Assembly: GCA_022711435.1 (NCBI GenBank)
Contig: JAKLFB010000030.1
Coordinates: 1-64,000, forward strand
Direction of reading: 5' to 3'
DNA: 64,000 nucleotides
DNA from: Verrucomicrobiota bacterium
GTDB taxonomy: Bacteria > Verrucomicrobiota > Verrucomicrobiia > Limisphaerales > UBA1319
Within the stretch, counting starts at the first letter, position 1. Every line of letters begins with the position of its first letter. Below, in pieces: positions 25,623-34,212 of the stretch. A program made the translations under genes and the position numbers. A model generated the notes under the pieces. It was not told where the DNA came from. It worked only from the letters and a program-made list of their open reading frames with translations, and did no database searches.

Positions 25623-26900
25623 ATGAACGCCGAGTTTTTGGCTGTCCTCGAATTTTGGGAACGGGAGAAGGGCATCCGCAAGGATGTCCTGCTTACGGCC
25701 GTCGAAGAGGCTTTAGTGACCGCCGCGAAGAAGGCTGTCGGACCCGCGCGCAACCTGCGCTGCGCGATTGACCCTAAGTCTGGCGATATCAAGGCCTTCG
25801 CACGTTTGGTCGCCTCCGAACGCGTCGAATCCAAGCACGATCAAATCCCGATCGCCGACGCCCGAAAAATCAATCCCAATATCCAGATCGGGGAGGAGAT
25901 CGAAGTCGAGGTCACTCCCGCCCATTTCGGCCGCATCGCATCCCAGTTTGCCAAGCAGGCGCTGATGCAGCAGATCCGCCGGGCTGAAAAAGACCTCATC
26001 TATTCGGAATTCAAGGACCGCACTGGCGATATCGTCAGCGGAGTCGTCCGCCGATTCGAGCGGTCGGATGTATTTGTTGATCTCGGTCGTTACGAAGCAC
26101 TGTTGCCACAGCGGGAGCGTGTTCCCACCGAAGAATATCAGGTGGGCGACCGGCTCCGCTGTTTCGTTAAAGCCGTTGAAAACACCTCCCATGGACCCGA
26201 GATCATCCTCTCCAGGGCCGATCCGCTTTTTGTGATCCGGCTCTTCCAGCTTGAAGTATCCGAGGTCAACGATGGCACGATCGAGATCAAGTCCATTGCA
26301 CGCGAGCCCGGCTACCGAACCAAGATTGCCGTTCACTCGCGCGACGAGAAGGTGGATCCCGTGGGCGCCTGCGTCGGGTTGCGGGGCCAGCGCGTGAAGA
26401 ATATCGTTCGAGAGCTCAATAACGAGAAGGTCGACATCATCAAGTGGGACAGCAATATTAAGAACTTTGTCAGCAACGCGCTCGCGCCGGCCAAGCTCAA
26501 GTCCTTCGACGTCGACGAAGCCAATCGGCGGATCCGCATTCTAGCTTCGGACGACCAGCTATCCCTGGCGATCGGCAAGCGGGGCCAGAACGCGCGGTTG
26601 ACCTCCAAGCTGACCGGCTGGCAGGTCGATATCGAGCCTGAACCCACCGCTGCGATGGGGTTCGAAGCCAAGATCGCGCAGGCGGTTCAGAATCTGGCCG
26701 CCATTCCCGGCATCAGCCCCGAGCAAGCCGATTCGCTGGTGCACGCCGGTTTTTTGTGCTTGGAAGATTTATTGCAGGTTGAGAAAAGTGACCTGCAGGC
26801 CATCCCCCAACTGGCCGACCAGGCGGATGCAGTCTGGCAAGCCATCCAGGCTGAACAAGCCCGGCGCAATATCAAGATTGGGGAAACCTCCACCGCATGA
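25623..26900 (+). CDS. nusA: Transcription termination/antitermination factor NusA
   Basis: 425 residues. Binds RNA polymerase and RNA to modulate pausing, termination and antitermination. N-terminal domain (MNAEFLAVLEFWEREKGI, including the VEEALVTAAKKAV helix), S1 domain (about 145-210, GDIVSGVVRRFERSDVFVDL), then KH domains with DPVGACVGLRGQRVKNIVREL and LAIGKRGQNARLTSKLTGW. A C-terminal helix-hairpin region follows (IPGISPEQADSLVHAGF). It heads the nusA-infB-rbfA-nrnA-truB-ribF cluster. rimP, which usually precedes nusA, is absent here; the upstream gene is a divergent receiver-like protein. Confidence 0.97.
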   Translation: MNAEFLAVLEFWEREKGIRKDVLLTAVEEALVTAAKKAVGPARNLRCAIDPKSGDIKAFARLVASERVESKHDQIPIADARKINPNIQIGEEIEVEVTPAHFGRIASQFAKQALMQQIRRAEKDLIYSEFKDRTGDIVSGVVRRFERSDVFVDLGRYEALLPQRERVPTEEYQVGDRLRCFVKAVENTSHGPEIILSRADPLFVIRLFQLEVSEVNDGTIEIKSIAREPGYRTKIAVHSRDEKVDPVGACVGLRGQRVKNIVRELNNEKVDIIKWDSNIKNFVSNALAPAKLKSFDVDEANRRIRILASDDQLSLAIGKRGQNARLTSKLTGWQVDIEPEPTAAMGFEAKIAQAVQNLAAIPGISPEQADSLVHAGFLCLEDLLQVEKSDLQAIPQLADQADAVWQAIQAEQARRNIKIGETSTA

Positions 26901-26983
26901 TCGGTGTCTGGGACCGGCCTTGACAGAGCCAGTTCTGGGTTGGATTTCGATCCGGTGGGACTGTTCGGCCAATAGATTGAAAT

Positions 26984-29683
26984 ATGCCCGTTCGGATATA
27001 CGACATCGCCAAGAAACTGGGTATCGAAAGCAAGGAGGTCCTCGCCCGCGCGAAGGATCTGGGCATCACTTATGCCAGGGTCCCTTCCAGCACTCTCGAT
27101 AAAATCACCGCCGAATACCTCGAGGAGCAGATCAGCGCCACCCTCGTCAAGCCCGCTCCGCCGCCGCCACCTCCCGCCGAGCGTCCTGCGCCCCCAGCGG
27201 AACCCGCTGCTGTTGAGCCTTTGCCGACTCCCCCTGAGGCGGACCTCGCTCCAGCGGCCCCCCCTCCGCCTGCTGCCGAGTTGCCCTCGGCTCCACCGCC
27301 CGAAGCCGTCCTTCCCGCAGCGGAGCCCGAACCGCCTGCACCTGCCGAGCTCGCCCCAGCTCCGCCCCCGGCCCCGATTGCACCGGCCCTGGTCGAGATC
27401 CCGGCCCCGCCCTCCATCGAGAGCGATTCCGCCCCGGCTGCCCACGTCGAAATTGTCACATCGCACCCCGCTGAAACGACCGCAACGCCGCCCCCCGTGG
27501 ATCTGATCGAGCCGGCCGCGCAGGCGCCCGCCGAGGCCGTCGAATCGGCTGTGGAATCTGGTTCGGACATCTCGGTCGAGCCGGAGCCGCCGCCTGTCGA
27601 ACCCCCTGCTCCGCCATTGCCTCCACCCCCGCCGCGCGTGGGCGATAAGATCGGATTCATCCAGCTCCCGCCTCGGCCAGTGAAATCGGCAGACAGGTCG
27701 GTGCCACCCGGGCCGCCCCAGAGAAGCGGACGAGGCGGCCCCGCCGATCGCCGAGTCCGTCCTGGGCCTCCCCTTCGAGGCGGAGCGCCCGCGGGGACGC
27801 GCACTCCCTCGACGCCGGGCGCCGGCCGCGGGGGCAAGCCAACCCCTGCGCAGTCGCCCGCCCCATTCGCCCCGCCCGCGGAGGGCGAGCTGATCACCAT
27901 GAAGCCGCCCATCGTGGTCCGGATGCTGGCGGAATTGCTCAAGCGCAAGCCTTACCAATTGATCGGCGATCTGATCGAGCTGGGCGTATTCGCCAACGTC
28001 AACCAGACCATCGAGGAAACCATTGCCCAGCGGCTGTGCGCGAAATATGGTTTCCGCTTCCAGCTCGAGCGCCGCGATCGGGGCGGCGGAATGGTCCACA
28101 CCCCTCAACCTCCGCGCCCGCCCCAAATCAGCGCCGTCGACGAACGCCCCGAAGACCTCAAACCCAGGCCGCCCGTCATCACCATCATGGGCCACGTCGA
28201 CCACGGAAAGACGACCTTGCTCGATGTGATCCGCAAGTCGAACGTGGTCGCCACGGAAGCCGGGGGCATCACCCAGCATATCGGCGCCTACACGATCTTC
28301 TTTCCGCACCCGGAACGCCCGAAGGAGATCCAGCAGATCACGTTCCTCGACACCCCCGGCCACGCGGCCTTCAGCGCGATGCGCGCGCGGGGCGCCAATG
28401 TGACGGATCTGGTGATCCTGGTCGTCGCCGCCAACGATGGTGTCATGCCCCAAACCCACGAGGCCATCAGCCACGCCAAAGCTGCCGGCGTTCCCATCCT
28501 CGTCGCGGTGAACAAGTGCGATCACCCGCACGCCAATCCCGGCCGCGTTCGCCAGCAGCTCCAGGAGCACGGTCTCATCTGCGAGGAATGGGGCGGGAAC
28601 ACCATCTTCGTCGACGTCTCGGCCCTCGCCAAGACAGGCATCGACAAGCTCCTGTCGATGATTCTGCTTCAGGCGGAGATGCTCGAGCTCAAGGCCAATC
28701 CCAAGCGCCCTGCCCAAGGCAATGTGATCGAATCGGGCTTGGCCGCGGGCGGCCCCACCGCGACGGTTCTTGTCCGCAAAGGCACGCTCAAGCAGGGCGA
28801 CATGGTCCTCTGCGGCCCCTGCTACGGCAAGGCCCGCGCCCTGGTCAACCAGGAGGGCAAGCGCGTGCCGTCCGCCGGCCCCTCGGTCGCCGTGCAGCTT
28901 CTCGGGCTCAATGGCGTCCCCGACGCGGGCGTGGAGTTCTCCGTGGTCGAGAACGAGAAGGATGCCCGCGATCTGGCCAACGAGCGAGCCGCGGCCCTGC
29001 GCAATTTCGACCTGGACATGCGCCCCAAAGTGACATTCGAGAACCTCTTTGCCACGCTGGCCAGCGGGGCGGCCAAGGTCCTCAAGGTGGTCGTCAAGGG
29101 CGATGCGCAAGGCTCCGTCGAAGCCATCGTCGAGGCCCTCAAGAAGATCGAGGCCACCAAGGTCACCCTCGAGATCATCCACGCCGCCGTCGGAATCATC
29201 ACCGAGTCGGATGTCCAGATGGCCTCCGCCTCCCGCGCGATCATCATCGGATTCCATACTCGCATCGACAGCGCCGCCGCCGAGCTCGCCAAACGCGAGG
29301 GCGTCGAGATCAAGCTCTACTCGATCATCTACGAGCTGATCGACCAGGTGAAAGACGCCATGGCGGGCCTGCTGGAGCCCATCGTCGAGGAGGTCTTCCT
29401 CGGCTCGGCCGAGGTCCGCAAGATCTTCGAGCTCTCCAAAGGCGGATGCGTCGCCGGCAGCATCGTCACCTCCGGACGCGTCGTCAAGGGCCGGTGCCGC
29501 GTCCTCCGCCGCAAAGACCGCCTCTTCGAGGGCGCCATCGCATCCTTGCGCCGGTTCCAGGACGAGGTCTCCGAGGTCCGCTCCGGCATGGAGTGCGGCC
29601 TCCGTCTCGATGGTTTCACCAGCTTCCAGCCCGGCGACGTCATCGAGTGCTACACGGTCAAGAAGATCCCCCAGAAACTCTAA
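26984..29683 (+). CDS. infB: Translation initiation factor IF-2
   Basis: 899 residues. GTPase that places initiator tRNA on the small subunit. An N-terminal winged-helix-like segment (MPVRIYDIAKKLGIESKEVL) is followed by a very long, low-complexity Pro/Ala/Glu-rich linker (about residues 50-290), then the conserved core: MGHVDHGKT (G1), DTPGHAAF (G3), NKCD (G4), and domains II-IV ending PGDVIECY. A second IF2 N-domain segment (IVVRMLAELLKRKPYQLI) precedes the G domain. The low-complexity linker is a GC-rich expansion and could vary between strains. It follows nusA by 83 bp. Confidence 0.97.
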   Translation: MPVRIYDIAKKLGIESKEVLARAKDLGITYARVPSSTLDKITAEYLEEQISATLVKPAPPPPPPAERPAPPAEPAAVEPLPTPPEADLAPAAPPPPAAELPSAPPPEAVLPAAEPEPPAPAELAPAPPPAPIAPALVEIPAPPSIESDSAPAAHVEIVTSHPAETTATPPPVDLIEPAAQAPAEAVESAVESGSDISVEPEPPPVEPPAPPLPPPPPRVGDKIGFIQLPPRPVKSADRSVPPGPPQRSGRGGPADRRVRPGPPLRGGAPAGTRTPSTPGAGRGGKPTPAQSPAPFAPPAEGELITMKPPIVVRMLAELLKRKPYQLIGDLIELGVFANVNQTIEETIAQRLCAKYGFRFQLERRDRGGGMVHTPQPPRPPQISAVDERPEDLKPRPPVITIMGHVDHGKTTLLDVIRKSNVVATEAGGITQHIGAYTIFFPHPERPKEIQQITFLDTPGHAAFSAMRARGANVTDLVILVVAANDGVMPQTHEAISHAKAAGVPILVAVNKCDHPHANPGRVRQQLQEHGLICEEWGGNTIFVDVSALAKTGIDKLLSMILLQAEMLELKANPKRPAQGNVIESGLAAGGPTATVLVRKGTLKQGDMVLCGPCYGKARALVNQEGKRVPSAGPSVAVQLLGLNGVPDAGVEFSVVENEKDARDLANERAAALRNFDLDMRPKVTFENLFATLASGAAKVLKVVVKGDAQGSVEAIVEALKKIEATKVTLEIIHAAVGIITESDVQMASASRAIIIGFHTRIDSAAAELAKREGVEIKLYSIIYELIDQVKDAMAGLLEPIVEEVFLGSAEVRKIFELSKGGCVAGSIVTSGRVVKGRCRVLRRKDRLFEGAIASLRRFQDEVSEVRSGMECGLRLDGFTSFQPGDVIECYTVKKIPQKL

Positions 29684-29703
29684 TCTCATCTGCCGCGCCG
29701 ACT

Positions 29704-30060
29704 ATGCTTTCCCGCCGACATGAACGCGTGCGCGCCCTCCTTCTCCGGGCCGTCGGCGAGATCATCCGCCGCGAGATCGCCTTCCACGAGAACGGCCTGG
29801 TCACTGTCAACGACATCGGCCTGGCGGGCGACCTCCACTCCGCCACCGTCTTCGTCAGCATCCTCGGACCTTCGGCCGCCCAGCAGAAAAGCCTCGCCCT
29901 CCTGCGCCAATCGAGCCCCCGCATCCAGCAGCTTCTCGGCCGCGAAGTCATCCTCAAATACACCCCCCGCCTCCGGTTCCAACTCGATGATTCGATCGCG
30001 CGCGGCAACCGCGTCCTGACCATCCTCGAGGAAATCGAGCGCACCGGCCCGGCGGAATGA
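29704..30060 (+). CDS. rbfA: 30S ribosome-binding factor RbfA
   Basis: 118 residues. Cold-shock ribosome assembly factor needed for late 16S processing. The sequence opens RRHERVRALLLRAVGEIIRRE, has the DLHSATVFVSILG strand of the KH-like fold and ends YTPRLRFQLDDSIARGNRV. Starts 20 bp after infB and its TGA overlaps the next ATG (ATGA), in keeping with translational coupling. The order infB-rbfA-nrnA-truB-ribF is widely conserved. Confidence 0.95.
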   Translation: MLSRRHERVRALLLRAVGEIIRREIAFHENGLVTVNDIGLAGDLHSATVFVSILGPSAAQQKSLALLRQSSPRIQQLLGREVILKYTPRLRFQLDDSIARGNRVLTILEEIERTGPAE

Positions 30061-31058
30061 AACGCTTCCCCAAAATCCTCGGCCGCATCATCGCGGCCCT
30101 CAAAGAGGCCCGCTCCGTGGCCATCGTCGGCCATGTCCGCCCCGACGGCGACTGCGTCGGCTCCCAGCTCGCCCTGGCCGAGGCCCTGGCCGCCCAGGGC
30201 AAGGAAATCGTCTGCTGGAACGAGGACGCGATCCCCCAGAAGCTGGCGTTTCTGGATCCCGGCAAGCGCCTCCAGCCCCCGGCCCCCGGGCGATCCTTCG
30301 ACGTGGTGGTCGCCCTGGACGCCGCCAGCCTCGAGCGCCTCGGCTCTGTCGCCCCGTTCATCCTCGAACGCCAGATCCTTGCCAACATCGATCACCACGC
30401 CTCCAACACCCGCTTCGGCGACCTCAATTGGATCAACCCCCGATCCCCTTCCACCGGCGAGCTCGTTTTCCAGCTTCTCAAGGCGGCCGGCTGGCCCATC
30501 ACCCCGCCCATCGCCGACTGCCTCTTCGCCGCCATCTCCACCGACACCGGCTCCTTCCAGTACGACACCACCCGACCCACCACCCTCTATTGCGCCGGCG
30601 AGCTCGTCCACCGCGGTGCCAATCTCGCCCGGATCAGCGACGAGATCTACCAGTCTTATCCCCTCTCCCGCGTCCGCCTCCTCCAGCACGTTTTCAACCA
30701 TTTCCGCCTCACCCACCATAACCAGATCGGCTACTTCTGGCTCAAGCCCGCCGACTTCACCCGGACCGGCACCGCCTCGAGCGACAGCGAAGGGCTCATC
30801 GACCATATCCGCGCCATCGAGCCGGTTGTCGTTGCCTGCATGTTCGAGCAGGTCGAGCCGGAGATCGTCCGCATCAGCCTGCGATCCAAGAGCCCGCGGC
30901 TCGACGTCAACGCGATCGCCCGCCAGTTCGGCGGGGGCGGCCATCACGCCGCCGCAGGCGCGCGCATCGCCGGCCGGCCCCTGTCGGTCCAGCGCCGGGT
31001 TGTCAACGCCATTCGAAAAGCCCTCGACCAGGCTGGCCAATCCCATGCACACGTTTGA
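30057..31058 (+). CDS. nrnA: Bifunctional oligoribonuclease/PAP phosphatase NrnA (DHH family)
   Basis: 333 residues. Degrades nanoRNAs and dephosphorylates 3'-phosphoadenosine 5'-phosphate. DHH-DHHA1 architecture: AIVGHVRPDGDCVGSQLA (first metal motif), LANIDHHASN (DHH), STDTGSFQYD, and C-terminal FGGGGHHAAAGA. ATG overlaps the rbfA stop, and the 3' end overlaps truB by 14 bases. No unusual features; length is normal. Confidence 0.95.
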   Translation: MKRFPKILGRIIAALKEARSVAIVGHVRPDGDCVGSQLALAEALAAQGKEIVCWNEDAIPQKLAFLDPGKRLQPPAPGRSFDVVVALDAASLERLGSVAPFILERQILANIDHHASNTRFGDLNWINPRSPSTGELVFQLLKAAGWPITPPIADCLFAAISTDTGSFQYDTTRPTTLYCAGELVHRGANLARISDEIYQSYPLSRVRLLQHVFNHFRLTHHNQIGYFWLKPADFTRTGTASSDSEGLIDHIRAIEPVVVACMFEQVEPEIVRISLRSKSPRLDVNAIARQFGGGGHHAAAGARIAGRPLSVQRRVVNAIRKALDQAGQSHAHV

Positions 31059-31767
31059 TCCTTTCGACGGCGCACTCCTGGTCGACAAGCCCGCCGGCCC
31101 CACCTCGCACGACGTAGTCGACGCCATCCGCCGCCAGTTCCAGTTTAAGAAAGTCGGCCATTGCGGCACGCTCGATCCCAATGCCACCGGCCTCCTCATC
31201 ATCGTCCTGGGCCGCGCCACCAAACTCAGCGAAAAGCTCACCACCTCCGATAAACACTACGCCGGGACCATCCGCTTCGGCGAAACCACCGACACCTTCG
31301 ATGCCGATGGCCAGCTGGTTGCTTCCCTGCCCGTCCCTCCGCTGACCCTCGACCAGCTCAACCAGGAGGCCGCCTCCTTCATCGGCGACCAGATGCAGAC
31401 CCCGCCCATGGTCTCCGCCGTCAAGAAGGCGGGAGTCCCCCTCTACAAGCTGGCCCGCCAGGGCCTCGAAGTCCCCCGCGAGCCCCGGCTCATCCACGTC
31501 TACCGCTTCCAGTTCACCGACTACCAGGAGCCCATCGCCCAATTCCAGATCCTCTGCACCAAAGGCACCTACGTGCGCAGCATCGCCCACGATCTCGGCC
31601 AGAAGATCGGATGCGGCGCCCACCTCGCCTCGCTTCGCCGGCTTGCGGCCGGCCCGTTCCAGGTGGCCCGCGCCACGCCTCTGGACCGGATCCTCTCCCT
31701 CCAGAGGCCCCAGCTCGAACCGCTGGTCGTCCCCTTCCTCAAGGTCGTCGAGATGGCGGCCTCCTGA
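31045..31767 (+). CDS. truB: tRNA pseudouridine-55 synthase TruB
   Basis: 240 residues. Makes the universal U55 pseudouridine in the T-loop of tRNAs. Conserved segments: GALLVDKPAGPTSHDVV, catalytic Asp in GHCGTLDPNATGLL, RFGETTDTFDADG, TPPMVSAVKKAGVPLYK and CTKGTYVRSIAHDLG. A C-terminal PUA domain is missing, as in short bacterial TruB forms. Start at 31045 overlaps the nrnA 3' end by 14 bases; ribF begins 23 bp after its stop. Confidence 0.96.
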   Translation: MHTFDPFDGALLVDKPAGPTSHDVVDAIRRQFQFKKVGHCGTLDPNATGLLIIVLGRATKLSEKLTTSDKHYAGTIRFGETTDTFDADGQLVASLPVPPLTLDQLNQEAASFIGDQMQTPPMVSAVKKAGVPLYKLARQGLEVPREPRLIHVYRFQFTDYQEPIAQFQILCTKGTYVRSIAHDLGQKIGCGAHLASLRRLAAGPFQVARATPLDRILSLQRPQLEPLVVPFLKVVEMAAS

Positions 31768-31790
31768 TCCGCACGCTCTCATCCGACGCC

Positions 31791-32735
31791 ATGCGGATTT
31801 CTCACAGCCTCTCCGAGCTCCCGCCAGCCCCCGGCCCTGCCTGCTTCGCGGTCGGGTTCTTCGACGGCGTGCACCTGGGCCACCAGGAGGTTATCCGCCA
31901 CTGCATCGCCCAGGCCCGATCCTGCTCCGGCCGCTCGATCGTCGTCACTTTCGACCGCCACCCGCAAGCCATCCTCAACCCCCGCCACGCCCCGCCCCTC
32001 ATCTATCCGCTCTCCCAGCGCATCCGCCTCTTCGCCAGCCTCGGCGCCGACGACGCCCTTGTCATCCCCTTCGACCTCTCCTTCAGCCGTCAGACAGGCG
32101 AGCAATTCATCGAGTCCATCGTCCAGGGCTGCCCCCGAATCGCCAGCATCACCGTCGGCCGGGCCTTCGCGTTCGGCTGCCAGCGATCCGGAAACCTCGC
32201 CCTCCTCCAGCAGCTCGGTTCCCGCTTCGGTTTCGCCGCCCACGGAATCCCCCCCGTCCACGCCCACGGCCACACCGTCAGCAGCACCCGGATCCGCTCG
32301 ATGATCCGCGGTGCCGACTGGGCCGGGGCCGCCCAGCTCCTCGGGCGCCCCTATGCACTCTGCGGCCCCGTCCTGCGCGGCCGCCAGCTCGGACGCCAGC
32401 TCGGATTCCCCACCGCCAACCTCGATGTCTCGGGCCTTATCCTGCCTCCCCCCGGTGTCTACGCCGTCTGGGCCCGCTTCGGCGCCCGAACAGCCCCGGC
32501 CGTCTTCAATCTCGGATTCCGTCCCACCGTCGAGAACCCGGGTCCGTCGCTCCACGCCGAGGCCCATCTCATCGATACCGATGTGGACCTGTACGGCTGC
32601 GACATCGAGATCCAATTCGTCCAGCGCCTCCGTGACGAGCGCCGGTTTGCCTCCACCGACGGTCTCCGAGATCAGATCGCCCGCGACATCGCCGCTGCGC
32701 GCGCCCTCCTGTGCGGATCCCCAGGAAGCCCGTGA
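31791..32735 (+). CDS. ribF: Bifunctional riboflavin kinase/FAD synthetase RibF
   Basis: 314 residues. Converts riboflavin to FMN and FAD. The N-terminal nucleotidyltransferase domain shows GFFDGVHLGHQEVI and the SSTRIRSMI motif; the C-terminal riboflavin kinase domain shows GRQLGFPTANLD, PPPGVYAVWARF and a conserved ENPGPSLHAEAHLID stretch. Last gene of the nusA-ribF run. Together with RibD (7429) it covers part of the flavin pathway; no other rib genes are in the window. Convergent with the DnaJ-like gene 71 bp away. Confidence 0.95.
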   Translation: MRISHSLSELPPAPGPACFAVGFFDGVHLGHQEVIRHCIAQARSCSGRSIVVTFDRHPQAILNPRHAPPLIYPLSQRIRLFASLGADDALVIPFDLSFSRQTGEQFIESIVQGCPRIASITVGRAFAFGCQRSGNLALLQQLGSRFGFAAHGIPPVHAHGHTVSSTRIRSMIRGADWAGAAQLLGRPYALCGPVLRGRQLGRQLGFPTANLDVSGLILPPPGVYAVWARFGARTAPAVFNLGFRPTVENPGPSLHAEAHLIDTDVDLYGCDIEIQFVQRLRDERRFASTDGLRDQIARDIAAARALLCGSPGSP

Positions 32736-32806
32736 CGGCTTCATGCCCTTCGTGCTGAGAGAGCCGATCCGGGCCTTTTCGCGGCGCACCAAGAACCGAG
32801 CGCTCG

Positions 32807-33517
32807 CTAATCAGCGCTGACTCGGAACAATACGGTGAGATACAGGTTGTCGATCCCATAGCGGGCCAGGGGGACCTGGACCGCGTAGCCGTCGCGAACG
32901 CCCGCGGGGTATTCCAGCTCGAGTGGATACTCGGTCAGCAAGGCTCCGTGGCCTTCGCATCTCCAGCATTGGTAGGCTCCCACCGAACCTGTGCCGCCGC
33001 AGCCGCGGCACTCCAGCCGCCCCGGAATCCAGACACGCACCCGGCCGCCCCGCTCCGCCTCGGCCCTCGGCAGAACCACCTCCATGGTCAGGCTCTCCAG
33101 CCGCTCCGACTTGGGACGGTGAATGGATTCGAAGTTGCTCCAGAATCGGTCGAAGAGCTCCTCGAACGAAGGCCGATAGGTCTGGAACGACTCCGCCAAG
33201 GAGACCTCCCGGAAACCGGATGCGGGCTCGACCGGCCGAAACGGTTCGCCCCTGGACCCCGGGGAGGTCATGGGCTCGGGCGGGATCCGCGAACCGGACC
33301 GCCGCGTCGGCTGCGGATCGAGCTCCCGGTCATATCGGCGCCGGCGTTCGGGATCGCCCAGCACGCTGTAGGCCTCCTGCAGATCTTGAAATGGCCCGCT
33401 GCCCAGGCCCGAGCGATCGGGATGCAGCTCCAAGGCACGGCGGCGAAAGGCGTTCTTGATGTCTTCCCGCGAAGCGTCCGCGGCAATGCCCAGAATCAGG
33501 TAGTAATTCTTTGACAT
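32807..33517 (-). CDS. DnaJ-like co-chaperone with single zinc centre
   Basis: 236 residues. An N-terminal J domain (residues 3-67) carries the essential HPD at about 32-34 (LELHPDRS), needed to stimulate Hsp70. After a Pro/Ser/Arg linker, only two CxxCxG motifs are present (CRGCGGTG and CWRCEGHG), enough for one zinc site instead of the two in DnaJ. Little of the C-terminal substrate-binding domain remains. It is therefore a shortened DnaJ relative, probably cytoplasmic, rather than the main DnaJ. No dnaK or grpE is nearby. Confidence 0.88.
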   Translation of the reverse strand: MSKNYYLILGIAADASREDIKNAFRRRALELHPDRSGLGSGPFQDLQEAYSVLGDPERRRRYDRELDPQPTRRSGSRIPPEPMTSPGSRGEPFRPVEPASGFREVSLAESFQTYRPSFEELFDRFWSNFESIHRPKSERLESLTMEVVLPRAEAERGGRVRVWIPGRLECRGCGGTGSVGAYQCWRCEGHGALLTEYPLELEYPAGVRDGYAVQVPLARYGIDNLYLTVLFRVSAD

Positions 33518-33609
33518 AATCAGACCATGGCCAACCGGCAGGCAGCGCCATCGACCGCGCCGCCCAGGGAGGCGCGGCGCGATCCTGCCTCACGCCGGCC
33601 CGGCGCGAT

Positions 33610-34212
33610 TCACTTCACCTGGACGCGGTAGAACTTGCCTTGTGCCGTCGGTGCGAATGGCGCGCCCGAAGTCATGCTGCTGGGCTGCCAGTTGCCACCG
33701 ATGGCATCGGCCTCGAACAGGGTGCCCGTGGGCCAGGTCAGGATGAGATCGCCGCCGGGCGCCCGGCTGACTTCGATCCTGATCTGCGGGCCCGCCGTAG
33801 CCGCGCCGTAGAGCATCTGGATCTGCTCGGGCGTCAAGGAATACATGAACACCGCAACCTCGTCGATCGTACCGTTGAAGCCGCGGGCGCCGGTGTCGGT
33901 CCCGCTGTTATCATCCGTCCCGATGCGCCAATTATTCCCCAGCGCGTCCGGCGTGTGCGCCACGACGTTCTGCGCGGAGCGGATCGTCCCGCCGTTGCCG
34001 AGGTAGAGCACGCCCCGATCGGGCTGGATCACGACGGCGACGAACGACCACTGGTTGGTCGGGATCACCAGGCCGGAATCGAACGACCACGTGGAGTCAG
34101 CGTTCCATGTATACGCGAGCATCTGCTCGTCGTTATAGCCCATGCCTCCCGATCCGCTGGTCCGGCTCATCAGAATGCCGCTCCAGTCGGCCTGCGGGCC
34201 CTCCGGGTAAAT
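33610..34212 (-). pseudogene. 3' part of the Ig/LamG protein gene, beyond an in-frame TGA
   Basis: In exact frame with the gene at 34213-37563 and directly following its TGA. It continues the interrupted LamG domain (IYPEGPQADWSGIL, LAYTWNADSTWSFDSG, GTIDEVAVFMYSLTPEQIQ) and then a C-terminal tail ending GKFYRVQVK. The first Met in this part is at 34170, but this is not expected to be a real start because the LamG domain is cut there. With the upstream part it would form one protein of about 1,317 residues. Confidence 0.8.

Noticed and set aside
26687..29689. 1,000-residue open reading frame antisense to infB
   Set aside because: A shadow of high-GC third-position bias over infB; no domains, and infB on the plus strand has all GTPase motifs.
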